Source of the DNA: Anthopleura xanthogrammica
Taxonomy: Eukaryota; Cnidaria; Anthozoa; Actiniaria; Actiniidae
Assembly: GCA_964019055.1 (NCBI GenBank)
Contig: OZ025207.1
Coordinates: 13,329,357 to 13,393,356 of the forward strand
Length of the DNA: 64,000 nt
Reading direction: 5' to 3'
The position numbers were made by a program, and so were the translations under genes. Below the pieces are notes generated by a model. It had not been told where the DNA came from and searched no databases. It saw only the letters and a list, made by a program, of their open reading frames with translations. Every line of letters begins with the position of its first letter. Position 1 is the first letter of the stretch. Below, one piece after another: positions 37,080-47,921 of this stretch.

Positions 37080-37223
37080 GACTATTCCAAATGTCACGTG
37101 TCTTATTAAATATTCGTTTCTTGCACTAAATATGGTTTGTGCACGTGGAATTGACAGCTTCTGAGCTAATTATGTTGAAGGAATGATGAAAACTTAATAT
37201 GACACGCGACATTTGGAATAGTC
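37080..37223. mobile_element. 144 bp hairpin element with GACTATTCCAAATGTC ends
   Basis: GACTATTCCAAATGTCACGT at the left is mirrored by CGCGACATTTGGAATAGTC at the right, and GTCTTATTAA by TTAATATGAC just inside. It is typical of a small non-autonomous element. Confidence 0.6.
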
Positions 37224-37919
37224 AAAATGTTTATTTATCTTGACAACATTAATGACAGTGGCTGTATAACTGTATTTTGGTCAAGAAGCTATAATATATC
37301 TCCATCTGGTATTCATGTACTATACAAACCCTATCCATGCACATATATCTCAAATAGTTAGTTGTAAGAATGGACGCGACACACCAAACATGGCAGCCAT
37401 GCATATATAATCTTCCTATATTGGTGGTTTAAATCAAAATTAAAACTTTTAATCTTTATGGGAAGGAATGGATGTAAACCCGACCAATAGGATGATTATG
37501 TGAACAAAAATATAGACATTTTCATGAATTTAATCTACTTTTACTGGTATTTGCTAGTAGACTATGTTGACCTCAAAAGACGTTATTTCCATAGATTCGA
37601 TTTTCCACGGTTTGATATCATTTCGGATTTAATTTTAATCCAAAATAGGCTTCTTGTGGGTCCCTTGTCTTGTTAATTCCAGTTATATGCAGCACAAAAC
37701 CTTCGCCATGTCAGGTTGTCTTTCTTAAATACAAGGGCATCTGGTCTTAATTCTTACAAAAATATCTCGGGAATTGCAGTAGTTTGAAAACATAACTAGG
37801 CAAGCGGCTGTCATTCAATGCGTGCCTTTTTTGACTACAATAATTTTTATTGTGATCAACAAACGAAATGAAAGTTAACTTAAACTGCGAGAGACACGAA
37901 ACTAAAGGGCCTTTCATAT

Positions 37920-38270
37920 ATTATCTAAAAGAAAAGAAAAGAAACAAGGAAAGGAAAGAATGGGAAAGAAAAAAATGAAAAGATAAATGACAAGAAAAGA
38001 TCAAATGAATAGAAAAAAGAATTAAGCGAAACTCAAGGTAAAGAATGAAAAAGGAAAAAGAAAAGAAAAGAAAAGAAAAGAAAAGAAAAGAAAAGAAAAG
38101 AAAAGAAAAGAAAAGAAAAGAAAAGAAAAGTAAAGTAAGATGATAAAGGGAAAAAAATGACAAGTGAAAAGAAGCGAAATGAAACGAAAAATAAATTAAA
38201 AGAATTAAAGAAAAAAAAATAAACACGAATGTGAGAAAGAAATAAAAGAAAAAGAAAAGTACTGCAATAA
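37920..38270. repeat. Purine-rich tract with (AAAAG)n core
   Basis: An A/G strand-asymmetric tract; the exact AAAAG pentamer array runs from about 38056 to 38130. It explains the Phe/Leu/Ser-rich minus-strand frames here. Confidence 0.85.
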
Positions 38271-39101
38271 AGTAAATAACGTGTAGGACTATAGTTTTTC
38301 TCATAAACAAAGAGCTGATATATAACCATATGGCAACATATTCCTTGAATGATGGTCCAAGTTTTCATATAAGAATTTTTAAAAAATGTATGATTGGCGC
38401 ACAGCGTAGGATATTAAAGATAACTTCCTTGTCGCCTTTCTATAAGTCAATATTGTGCTTTTTCGGTACTGACGTTTGTCTGCAAGTTTATTGAAATAAG
38501 AATAACAAAACTCTTGTTGTAAGTGATACGAATACTTTATGTCTTTTTTTGGCTTAGGAAGTTTTGTGTTAGATGATATCATTATTAGATTAAATTTCTC
38601 CATTAGAATTACACAAAATCTCTTGCATTTCCGTTTGCCTGTCATACCGAAAGGAAGCCAATTTACTGTGACAAGGGAAGCCAATTTGATGTAAGCTGTC
38701 TGTTCCCTGCCAATGAAATTTTAAAAAAAAACACAGAAACCAGCAAGTGCTTTTATGCCTGGATAAATAGTCTGCGATATTTGTCTTCCAAAAAAATAGC
38801 GAAATTTATTCAAATGCTCAAATGTTTTTTTCACTAATCGTTAAGCGGTATTCAGCGGTATTCTCAAAAACCTGCATGCATTTTACTGGGTTTTCTTTAT
38901 GGTTTGTTTATTTGATTGGGTTTAAAATAAAAAAAATTAAACCTTCAACAATGAAAACTTTTATATCTAAACTAACATGTGTTATTACTTGATATGTAAA
39001 TATATATGAACGTGGTAGAATATTTGCATTTTTCATATAAAGTTAGCACGGGGAGAGCTGGCTCATCCGTGGACCGATTACAAACAGCTGACGGATGATT
39101 A

Positions 39102-39909
39102 ATCCCTTGATTATATCGAATTGCTCCAATATATTGAAGTAGCTGACGCTCGAGCATCATTAAGTATCAGCAAGCAACAACATAGCTTCTGTGCCAAGAG
39201 ACCAGTCAATATTGTCAAGCTAAAGTGTTCGATAAAATATCACGCAAATTATCGGCACAATGTTCATGGATATACCATCTCGCAGTACAACTACCCTGGT
39301 CTTTGAGGCTTTGGTTCTCTTCGTCATCAACTTTGTCGCATTCGTAGGCAACTTTCTCGTTTGCCTGGCTTCGTTCCGTAACCCTCAGCTCCGTACCACC
39401 ACCAACTTGTACGTGATTGCTTTGGCTATATCAGATATTCTTGCAGCTTGCATAACCATGCCTTTGACTTTTGGCGCCATTCTCCACGGTCGATGGATAT
39501 TCGGTACAGTGGCTTGTAACATCCAAGGATTCTTCGTACACTTTCTTATTTATGCTTCCATGCACACCATGGCCCTGACAGCAGTCAACAGATACTTTCG
39601 AATCGTTAAATCTCACCAATACAAGAAGATCTTCGGAGGGAATCGAGCAGCCGTGTTTCTGGTTCTAGTGTGGATGTTGGTGGCCATCATCATCCTTTGT
39701 CCTCCACTATTCGGCTGGGCAAGGTTCGAATTCCATCCAGGTCCATCGTTGTACATGTGTATTCTGTACTTCCAGACCAAGACAGGCGAAGTGTCATTCC
39801 TTCTGACCATCCTCGTACTGTACGTAACACTGTCCCTAATAATCATGGCCATATCTTACGTCAAAGTCTCCAGGACAATCCGTAACCATAATCTACAACT
39901 GGCTGGCAC
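39102..39909. repeat. Arm A of an ~808 bp inverted duplication
   Basis: It is near-identical, inverted, to 45134-45940. It starts about 158 bp upstream of the GPCR start at 39260 and ends after CTGGCTGGCAC at codon 217. Over the first ~430 coding bases I count only about a dozen mismatches. Beyond the boundary the two genes diverge sharply. Confidence 0.9.
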
Positions 39910-40330
39910 CATACGTTTGAATAGGCGATTCTCAGGGATTAGCGTTGAAGAGATTCGCATTACCAAGACGCTTTTTGTCCTAGTTCTCGCGTTCACAGTT
40001 TGCTGGATTCCTGTTTATTCTGCTGTTTCTATCATCAGATCTGGTGTTGGTAGTCTCTCCCAAGAAGGATCAATCTTTGCTACATACATGATTTTCATCA
40101 CATCTTCCATCAACCCTTTCATTTATGCCTTCAGGAACAAGGCGTTTCGACAAGAGTTCAAGAATATTTTATTCGGTTGTAAACTTAAGACTGCATTCAC
40201 GAGCGAAAGGGTTGAACCATGCGACGGTGGGAACAAGAGAACGGAGAGTAACGGACTACGCGAACTGTCAGTCAAATGCATTGAAAATAATCAAATAGGG
40301 ACAGCAATGAGCATGGTGGAACTGTCTTAG
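39260..40330 (+). CDS. Rhodopsin-family GPCR, melatonin-receptor-like, intronless (copy A)
   Basis: Single-exon receptor of 356 residues with a very short extracellular N-terminus, so it lacks a peptide-binding ectodomain. Class A landmarks in order: GN in TM1 (N31), SD in TM2 (D59), Cys86 at the top of TM3, NRY (110-112) instead of DRY, W138 in TM4, Cys167 in the second extracellular loop, CWIP (248-251) in TM6 and NPFIY (285-289) in TM7. The cytoplasmic tail is about 55 residues. NRY and the TM2-TM3 style resemble melatonin receptors, but those have NAxxY in TM7, so the ligand is unknown. It would act at the plasma membrane through G proteins. The start is the first ATG; the second in-frame ATG (codon 3) is an alternative. 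The first 216 codons are almost identical to copy B, while TM6 to TM7 resembles the third receptor (47922-49088) more. Upstream sequence is shared with copy B for ~158 bp. Confidence 0.88.
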   Translation: MFMDIPSRSTTTLVFEALVLFVINFVAFVGNFLVCLASFRNPQLRTTTNLYVIALAISDILAACITMPLTFGAILHGRWIFGTVACNIQGFFVHFLIYASMHTMALTAVNRYFRIVKSHQYKKIFGGNRAAVFLVLVWMLVAIIILCPPLFGWARFEFHPGPSLYMCILYFQTKTGEVSFLLTILVLYVTLSLIIMAISYVKVSRTIRNHNLQLAGTIRLNRRFSGISVEEIRITKTLFVLVLAFTVCWIPVYSAVSIIRSGVGSLSQEGSIFATYMIFITSSINPFIYAFRNKAFRQEFKNILFGCKLKTAFTSERVEPCDGGNKRTESNGLRELSVKCIENNQIGTAMSMVELS

Positions 40331-42371
40331 CTAAAGCATCGATGATAGAGGAGATATCCTTCGAGAAGGATGATCCGTAAGAATTTGTAAATAATACTTA
40401 AAGGAAAGGCAGCAATATTCTGCAATGATTTACGTTCAACTTTTTAGCTCGGTTCTATAGCATGTAGTGACTGTTTAGAACATGGATTGCACTTTCTGGT
40501 GCCTTTAGATAAACCTAATTTTGATTAATTAATTAATTAATTTTAATTAATTAAAAAAAAAAACAATCGCTAGAGAAAAGAATTAGATGTAAACAGTCAA
40601 TATGTTATTTCCAAATTACAATCAAGTGTTGCTAAGCAACATGGACCTGAGATATTCATACATAGTCCTGACGGTTTTATTGAGGAAGTTCAATACTAGC
40701 CCAAGATAAGTTAAGCTTGGTTGTACACACGGATGTTGTACGCTGCTAATATCACTTCTCATCGCTGTGATGGTTGGCTCGATTACTTGACCCGCAATCA
40801 TATAGTTTCTAGTTGGTTCTTTCCTGTTATTCGAGGGTTTTTACCCGCGGGTTCTCCGATTTCCTCCCCGCTCCACAAAAATCAACTTCTAAATTCCAAT
40901 TCGATCATGGAACGAGGGCCACAGGTTTGTTAGCCACTGGCTATTAAGTACTTACTACCCTCGTAAAATATAGATTATTTGTATATATTATATATATATA
41001 TATTGAAAAGAAAAAAGAAAAGAAAAATAAATATAGTGGAGAGAACTATTGTTGGTCTGGTTTCAAAACTGAGTGTCTAAATTCGATTCAAAATCTCATT
41101 AGACTAGTTTCCATGTTGGTTGAATAACACAGAATTTTTTTTCACTTTTCACTTTTTATATATTGAGCAATACCCATGGCCGTCACATCTTTAATATTAA
41201 TATCTTCCTTTAGCATTGATTTCAAATTATTATGGACCATTATTCCATTATATCATTATGCTTGTAAGCTCATCATCCCACATGCCAATAATTCGAACTG
41301 ACTGCTATCTTTGCACACAATTTAACCAGTTTTATAATCATCCTAATAATAGAAGACCAAATAACTGAGTTAATACCCTTCTTATCTACGCAACTTCGTC
41401 ACACACTGCACCTTTAATGACTGTCGTGGGGTTAATTATGATCTACGCATTTTCGTTCTTCATCGATCCTTCGTCATAGAGCTACTTCTCGACGTTTAAA
41501 CAACCACTTAAAACAGTTTAGTTATCATTAAATAATCCATTTTGGTTTTTATTTACTTTAAAGCTTTTTTTAATTAAATTTATCTAACATTTAAGTTTGC
41601 TTTGTCAATTTTTATCTGTGTAGTTAATGGCCGTTCGTACTAAAAAAAATGAGACGATTTTTATTGCGTAAAATCCTTTGTAGTGACCTCACAATACGTT
41701 GAGTACTGTTACTATTCAACACTTTCATATTCCCATAATATTTTGCGTTTTTGGGGTGCAACAATAGGAAGTTGTGTAATCTCCCACGATGAGACTAACT
41801 CTTGGAGAGAACACAGAGAATTTATATGTTTAAATAAAAAAAAAACAATAGGAAAAATTATTTGAAAATTCAAAACTTTTCTTGCAGATGCTGAGTATAT
41901 TTGCTATTATCCTTGAAAAATCCAGTATCAGTTTAATCAGAGTTAATTCCACACGCATGGGAGAATGAAACGTTTGGTGTTACAGACAATGTATGGAGTT
42001 ACCAAGAAATATCATGACTTTTACACGTAAACCTGTTCAAATTTCTTTCTTTCTGGTTTTTGTGAATTCTGATAGAATCTATCATAGATGCATAAGTGTT
42101 TTTAGATGGTTTTTCTTTAATTCTTATTAACCTTCATGGTAATACTAACGATTTTGTCTCGTTGTTGCCCCACAAAAAACGCAAAGCATTATGGGGATGT
42201 GAAAGTGGTGAATGCTAAATATAGATAACAAACACATCATAACTATTTTTGGGAGAAATAGTTAAGTAAATGTGACGTCATAGCCGCCATTTTGGATCCA
42301 ACATGGCGGCCATGTCTTTTGATATTTCTGCCTTTTGAAACCAAATGTTTGACATCCGAAATATATTGAGC

Positions 42372-42536
42372 TTAAAGCTACGAACGCACGGCAATCGATG
42401 CAGGCAATCGATGTTGCGAGCCATGTCACACGACGCGATTTGTCGCAAGTAATGTTCGTGAAGTAGAAAACGATCCTACTTTAGCAACATTGCCTGGAAT
42501 ATTACGCGCAATGTTGCACCGTGTGTCCGCGCCTTA
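42372..42536. mobile_element. GCAACATT miniature element, copy 3 of 3
   Basis: The right end GCACCGTGTGTCCGCGCCTT matches the other two copies. The core AACGATCCTACTTTAGCAAC and the word GAGCCATGTCACACGACGCG also match. The left end is more diverged (TTAAAGCTACGAACGCACGG). Confidence 0.6.
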
Positions 42537-42766
42537 ATAAGCATAACTTTGTGTTATAAGTGTGTTCCTATATACTCATTTCAATAAAGTTAATCGCCTG
42601 AAAAGCTGAGGCCGACAAGGATTATGGGTTGATTTCTTTTACATGTTTCAACCGATTCAAGTGTATTCTTGTACGTAGCTATAGGAGGCACTTCAATAAG
42701 GATTTCGTATCCACTACGTTATGATTATTTTATTTTATTGTCAAGCTTTCGGCCACATAGACTTAA

Positions 42767-42931
42767 TCAGCTAACGCGTTGCTATGTACGTTTTCACCCA
42801 ATTCAAAACCTCTGGGAATAAGAACTTTTGTTCCAAAAAATGTCCACGTGATATCGAAATATAACAGACAAAGAATCTTATCCCAGAGGATTTGAATTGG
42901 GTGGAAACGTACATAGCAACGCGTTAGCTGA
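42767..42931. mobile_element. 165 bp hairpin element with TCAGCTAACGCGTTGCTATG ends
   Basis: The left arm TCAGCTAACGCGTTGCTATG, TACGTTTTCACCCAATTCAA is mirrored almost base for base by the right arm ending ACATAGCAACGCGTTAGCTG. CCTCTGGGA and TCCCAGAGG close the inner stem. Arm identity is high, which suggests a recent insertion. Confidence 0.68.
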
Positions 42932-43162
42932 TGAGGTCTATTGGCCATCTTCAGGGCTACATGTAATATCTTACAACCGCTTGATAACTGTTGCTCTGTG
43001 GACTTGAGATAATAATAATAATAATAATTTGATTTCGAAGCATCTATGAAACAAGGTCTCGATGCTTTAACAATGTAACAATAAAATAATAATATAGACA
43101 AATAATAAAATATAAAACGATAAAAGCATAACGATAAAAGCATATATAAATATTTACGTGTA

Positions 43163-43324
43163 TACACCGAATCGAAATACGGCGACCAATCCGAGCAACC
43201 ACCGCTCCGGACCGACCAGCCCCACAGACACGCGAAAACGCATTTATGCTTCCACGTGAACACGAGGCTGGCCAGTCAAGAACAACAGCCATTCAAACCG
43301 GTCGCCACATCCCGATTCGGTGTA
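43163..43324. mobile_element. GC-rich 162 bp element with TACACCGAATCG ends
   Basis: TACACCGAATCG at the left and CGATTCGGTGTA at the right are inverted, and GGCGACC / GGTCGCC follow just inside. The interior is much more GC-rich than the surrounding AT-rich sequence. The class is unknown; a structured RNA gene is an alternative, but I recognise none. Confidence 0.45.
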
Positions 43325-44091
43325 CTAAATTAAGAAAACAAATCAATCAAAAACGGAAATTGAGATATTTTACCAGTGAGTTACAGTTTCACTTCTAATT
43401 TCTATCAAAATCTTTACTTGTTAGATATCAAATGTTTCTTATGATCCTCAGTGGTTTCAATAGTTTTTTTGGTGACTAATTTAATTGAAATACGTAAATA
43501 TTCAAGAAAAAGCATGTATATTTTGTTGAAGTTCATTTTTTTTTTAATCGATCTTGCATCACGCTGGTTTTCTTAATCTGGAACAAATGTTATCAGTTTC
43601 ACACTAGCTTAATTCCACCAGTAGCCCACGCAGTCTTTATTACAGATATGAATAATCTGTAAGAGCCACTTTAGTTTCAGAAATTGGGAAGGAAAGCTTA
43701 AATCCGCGTGGGTTAAGTTGGAAGACAGTTATCGATAGTCTTGATTCCTCTTGGAGCCGTACGTGGTATCAGCACTAGCTTTCGAATACATCTCCATAAT
43801 CTAGTTAATGAATAATGTTAAACATAAGATGCTAAAGTATTTTTGTAGACTCACAACCTCGAATTTCCTTCAAAACCTTCAAATTTCATTGATACCCTGA
43901 AACAAGCTCCGAGCTGATCAAAGTCAGGGCATGACTGGGAATAATGCAAGGTTGATGTAGCGGTAGTGTATACTCGCCTCTCTCTTCGATCTAGCTAGTA
44001 GTCCATAATATATATATATCGTACCGAAGACAACAGATCGATCTGGGGCCTCAGGATCGATTTCTGGACTCGTCATACCTTACAGCTGAGT

Positions 44092-44364
44092 TGACCTTCA
44101 GAACAAAATCAAAGTCAACCAGTCAGAATTGAGGATTCGACATCGTATTTTGTTTAGTCTTTCCCATTATTCTGCCAAGAGAATTTATGAAATACGAGTT
44201 CTTCCTTCTTTAAATTGATCGTAAACGCTAGTCGAACTCATGGTGGGATTTTATTTCAATCAACAAGAAAAGTCTACATTGTATACTCGGAAAATGCTCG
44301 AAAAATACTAACCAGAAATAGTAACCCATAATTCCTTTCGGGGAAGGCGATCAACTCAGCTGGT
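44092..44364. mobile_element. ACCAGCTGAGTTGA-ended element, copy 2 of 2
   Basis: Inverted relative to 29733-29980. It begins ACAGCTGAGTTGACCTTCAG and ends CGATCAACTCAGCTGGT, and shares TCAATCAACAAGAAAAGTCT and CATTGTATACTCGGAAAATG with the other copy. Confidence 0.65.
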
Positions 44365-44715
44365 TGATTTCAGGATGATTTCCCCGGCTCTGGTTTTTCG
44401 GTTTCTCTCTGCAAAACCTTGTAATATCAGTATAACGAGCTAAATTCCAATTCGATCTGTTAGTTAGCCATGCCCTGAATTTGGTCAGCCCAGAGGTTGT
44501 TTCAGGGTTCGATAAAATTATAGTTTCACTGAGGTATGTTTATATAATTAAACAACCAAGACATACAACTAGCTCCTTATATGCGTGCCATCTGGCTGTA
44601 TATACGACAGTTCAACTATGCCATACATGACATCTATCGGACGTTGAGTAATCTGTTTGTGCAGATTGAAAATCAGGAGTCAAGCTATTGAAAAAGAGAT
44701 CGATACATTTTCCCT

Positions 44716-45783
44716 TCAGCTGGCAATCCTGTCAAATGCTCTGTCGCGGATGTTCTGTTTGAAGGACAGCTTGTGAAATTCTTTATTACGCGATGTAGCA
44801 TGGTTGTTGGTATAGCAACGAGCTAAGTGGTCACAAGGCACCACACGCGCGCGCGAGATCTTCCAACACGATAAGATGCTTTTGAATTCTTTCCGAAATG
44901 CTTTGTTTCTGAATGCATAGATGAATGGGTTGACGGCACTAGATATAAATATCATGAAGGTGGCGATCACAGATCCTGCGTCAGAAAGGTTGCTCAATCC
45001 AGATCTTATGATAGAAATGAATGCATAAACAGGAATCCAGCCAACGGCGAAAGCCGTAACTATGGTGTATAATGATTTTGTGATGCGGATCTCTTCAACG
45101 CTGACTCCGGAAAGTCTTCGATTGAGACGGAGAGTGCCAGCCAGTTGTAGATTATGGTTACGGATTGTCCTGGAGACTTTGACGTAAGATATGGCCATGA
45201 TTATTAGGGACAGTGTTACGTACAGTACGAGGATGGTCAGAAGGAATGACACTTCGCCTGTCTTGGTCTGGAAGTACAGAATACACATGTACAACGATGG
45301 ACCTGGATGGAATTCGAACCTTGCCCAGCCGAATAGTGGAGGACAAATGACGATGATGGCCACCAACATCCACACTAGAACCAGAAGCACGGCTGCTCGA
45401 TTCCCTCCAAAGATCTTCTTGTACTGGTGAGATTTAACGATACGAAAGTATCTGTTGACTGCTGTCAGGGCCATGGTGTGCATGGAAGCATAAATAAGAA
45501 AGTGTACGAAGAATCCTTGGATGTTACAAGCCACTGTACCGAATATCCATCGACCGTGGAGAATGGCGCCAAAAGTCAAAGGCATGGTTATGCAAGCTGC
45601 AAGAATATCTGATATAGCCAAAGCAATCACGTACAAGTTGGTGGTGGTACGGAGCTGAGGGTTACGGAACGAAGCCAGACAAACGAGAAAGTTTCCTACG
45701 AATGCGACAAAGTTGATGATGAAGAGAACCAAAGCCTCGAAGACCAGGGTAGTCGTACTACGAGATGCTATATCCATGAACAT
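44716..45783 (-). CDS. Rhodopsin-family GPCR, melatonin-receptor-like, intronless (copy B)
   Basis: Single-exon receptor of 355 residues. Residues 1-216 match copy A apart from a handful of changes (for example IASRS for IPSRS, IVICPP for IIILCPP), including GN, SD, NRY and the TM3/ECL2 cysteines. From TM6 it is distinct: the CWIP motif becomes VGWIP, losing the TM6 cysteine that copy A and the third receptor keep. TM7 keeps NPFIY. The tail differs entirely from copy A and contains several cysteines (CDHLARCY) that could be lipid-modified. It lies inverted to copy A across a 4.4 kb spacer, and the two are transcribed towards each other. It is probably a plasma-membrane G-protein-coupled receptor; the ligand is unknown. 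The frame is intact, so it is likely functional. Confidence 0.88.
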   Translation of the reverse strand: MFMDIASRSTTTLVFEALVLFIINFVAFVGNFLVCLASFRNPQLRTTTNLYVIALAISDILAACITMPLTFGAILHGRWIFGTVACNIQGFFVHFLIYASMHTMALTAVNRYFRIVKSHQYKKIFGGNRAAVLLVLVWMLVAIIVICPPLFGWARFEFHPGPSLYMCILYFQTKTGEVSFLLTILVLYVTLSLIIMAISYVKVSRTIRNHNLQLAGTLRLNRRLSGVSVEEIRITKSLYTIVTAFAVGWIPVYAFISIIRSGLSNLSDAGSVIATFMIFISSAVNPFIYAFRNKAFRKEFKSILSCWKISRARVVPCDHLARCYTNNHATSRNKEFHKLSFKQNIRDRAFDRIAS

Positions 45784-45940
45784 TGTGCCGATAATTTGCG
45801 TGATATTTTATCGAACACTTTAGCTTGACAATATTGACTGGTCTCCTGGCACAGAAGCTATGTTGTTGCTTGCTGATACTTAATGATGCTCGAGCGTCAG
45901 CTACTTCAATATATTGGAGCAATTCGATACAATCAAGGGA
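45134..45940. repeat. Arm B of an ~808 bp inverted duplication
   Basis: Inverted partner of 39102-39909. The outer end lies in the shared upstream sequence (TCCCTTGATT in reverse), immediately next to the truncated gene fragment at 45943-46029. The inner end lies at codon 217 of the receptor gene. Confidence 0.9.
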
Positions 45941-45942
45941 AT

Positions 45943-46029
45943 TACGAATGCGACAAAGTTGATGATGAAGAGAACCAAAGGCTCGAAGACCAGGGTAGTT
46001 GTGGTGCGTGTTAGTATATCAATGAGCAC
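45943..46029 (-). pseudogene. 5' fragment of a third GPCR copy
   Basis: In reverse this 87 bp segment matches codons 1-29 of copies A and B (it includes ACTACCCTGGTCTTCGAG and CATCATCAACTTTGTCGCAT). Its first codon is GTG in place of ATG, and it ends abruptly at the junction with arm B. It lacks all transmembrane segments beyond TM1 and cannot encode a receptor. It is best read as a rearrangement scar from repeated duplication of this gene. Confidence 0.75.
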
Positions 46030-46111
46030 GTTAGACTTTACAAATCACAATGGAATGTATACAATGTCAATAAAATACTGTTCTATATCCAGACCACTGG
46101 CTATTGATTGA

Positions 46112-47687
46112 GGGTGGCTTTGCAAAACAGTTTTTTTTTTACGGCCAAATGTTTTCTTTCAAAGAAATGAGAACAAATACTATAATTCCAGGCCACGCAC
46201 TTTAGGACCAGATTTTAGTATTTCCAGGATTTCCATGTTCAATCAGATGTAGTCGCGCCTTGTGCAGTGTTGCCTTCTATTCTCTCTCGGTCTCTGCAGC
46301 TCGACAATCAGTTCGTATATTAGCTAGTATTAGAAAGAATCCACTATATTCAGTGTTATTACAATGTTGATTCCGTCCAATGTCGGCGTTTTGTTTCCAC
46401 CTGCTTTCTCGGAAACTCTTAGAGTTGTCCTATACTAATTCGCAAGTTTTAGGCTAAGCTCGCAAGATTAGGATAGTCTAGTGTGTCTGGTCCACAACGG
46501 CTGGAGCGATAAGAAAACGAGAAAGAAAGCAAGAAAAATATCCATCGAAACCTTGTGCAGTGTACGTGTCCACGATCAAAGCAATATATATTCTATGTTT
46601 GCGCAACAAATCTAGTCTTTTTAAAGTCTCCTCATTACAAACCATTGTGTACTCACTTCCTCTGGTTCTCTATTTCTGTCGAACATATTGAAAAAATTAG
46701 TTGAAATCTGACGTTTTTAATTTTCGCACAGTTTTTTGTTTGCACAGTTCTATAACAAGATGTGAAAAGTGACGCAACTATGCCACTCACTAAAGACGAA
46801 AGGTAAACTATAAGACAAAGTTAAACGATAAAGGAATAATACTGATAATTCTTCACTGAGTGGCATAGGAGTAGTTAGGATCAAAGAATAGAAGTTTGAG
46901 ACTTGTTCACTTCTACGATTGCTGTTCTATCTGATTTATTACATGAAGAATGGTGAATGATTATATTGAATCTCTTCAATCGATTTTTAGTCAAGAGAGA
47001 AACAACTGAACGGAGGAAGGAAGAATAAACATGAAAGGGATGAATAGTTTAACTAGTAATATGAGTCGTTATACAAACACATCTGTTCTTTGGTCCAGAA
47101 ATAGGAAGGAAGAGGAATCGATATGGTTGAGTGGGTGGATAGGTGAGTGGGTAGATGAATGGATAGATGAATGGGACGGAATAGGATGGATGGATTAATG
47201 AATGGACGGACGGACAGACGGGAGTTGGTTAGTGGCTGAATGGATGGATGGATGAATGGATGAATGGATGAATGGATGAATGGATGAATGGATGAATGGA
47301 TGAATGGATGAATGGAGTGCAGATTTTTGCTTATCATAAAGGAGGCTCCACGACGCAATCTTACATATCATATAAGAAATGCACTAGATATATTAAAGCC
47401 TTTTGTCTTATTATCATAAAGCAAAATGAAAGCGCAGTATCTTAGCGTTAATCACCCTTAATAACATAGATAATTGAAAACAATTACATGACGTAAGAGT
47501 ACATCAGTTTATTAACTTCCTGTTAGATAAATAATATACTTTTAAGTTTACTCTACGCTTTTGTCATCTCGCTTAGTAATGATTTGATAGCATATTGGTT
47601 TCAGAATGTCACAGCATGTGTTATAATCCTTTGTTCTTTATACAAGGTGTTCTCATTTAAATTGCTTCGCAAGAGAAGGAAAAAGAA

Positions 47688-47690
<3 letters not shown>
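46112..47690. other. Intergenic stretch with GGAT/GAAT microsatellite
   Basis: No gene is supported. An interrupted GGAT/GAAT array occupies about 47100-47316, with a regular GGATGAAT octamer section at the end. The minus-strand His/Ser/Ile frame at 47053-47358 is its product. Confidence 0.6.

Positions 47691-47691
<1 letters not shown>

Positions 47692-47774
<83 letters not shown>
47692..47774. repeat. (GA)n dinucleotide microsatellite
   Basis: About 40 GA units, lying 150 bp beyond the stop codon of the third receptor. It explains the Arg/Glu and Ser/Leu alternating frames. Confidence 0.97.
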
Positions 47775-47777
<3 letters not shown>

Positions 47778-47921
47778 TCTTAGATTGAAACTAAGGGAAC
47801 TGCAAAAAAAAAACATGAAAACATGACAACTAATCAATTGTAAAAAAACTTCTTGACAAAAAAAGCTTGGAGAAGGGTAGCGTAGGATAAATAGGCGTAC
47901 TTCATCTTGTCATCTTATGAT

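Larger units (their letters stand above)
34035..39101. other. Intergenic region between glutamate receptor and GPCR genes
   Basis: This is the divergent upstream interval of the glutamate receptor (-) and of the first GPCR (+). Two CRE-like sites lie about 1.35-1.4 kb upstream of the receptor start (TGACGTCAT at 35380, TGACGTCAC at 35431). The interval also holds the element at 35586-36446, three hairpins between 36453 and 37223, and a purine-rich AAAAG tract (37920-38270). No protein-coding exon is supported. Confidence 0.6.
40331..44715. other. Spacer between the inverted GPCR pair
   Basis: 4.4 kb between the two convergent receptors. It holds an AT run near 40985-41002, hairpin elements at 42372-42536, 42767-42931, 43163-43324 and 44092-44364, a short ATA microsatellite near 43010-43028, and dispersed-repeat scraps near 40800-40930 and 44380-44520. 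No gene is supported; the 166-residue minus-strand frame at 42763-43263 runs through two of the hairpins. Confidence 0.6.

Noticed and set aside
37921..38368. Phe-rich minus-strand frames resembling a membrane protein
   Set aside because: Reverse reading of an AAAAG purine tract.
39431..39885. Opposite-strand and shifted frames inside the GPCR genes (also 45158-45612 and 48014-48729)
   Set aside because: Shadows of the real receptor frames; they recur in both copies only because the DNA is duplicated.
42763..43263. 166-residue minus-strand frame with Trp/Cys-rich start
   Set aside because: Runs through two separate inverted-repeat elements and an ATA microsatellite.
47584..47837. Arg-Glu and Ser-Leu alternating frames
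   Set aside because: Dinucleotide GA microsatellite.
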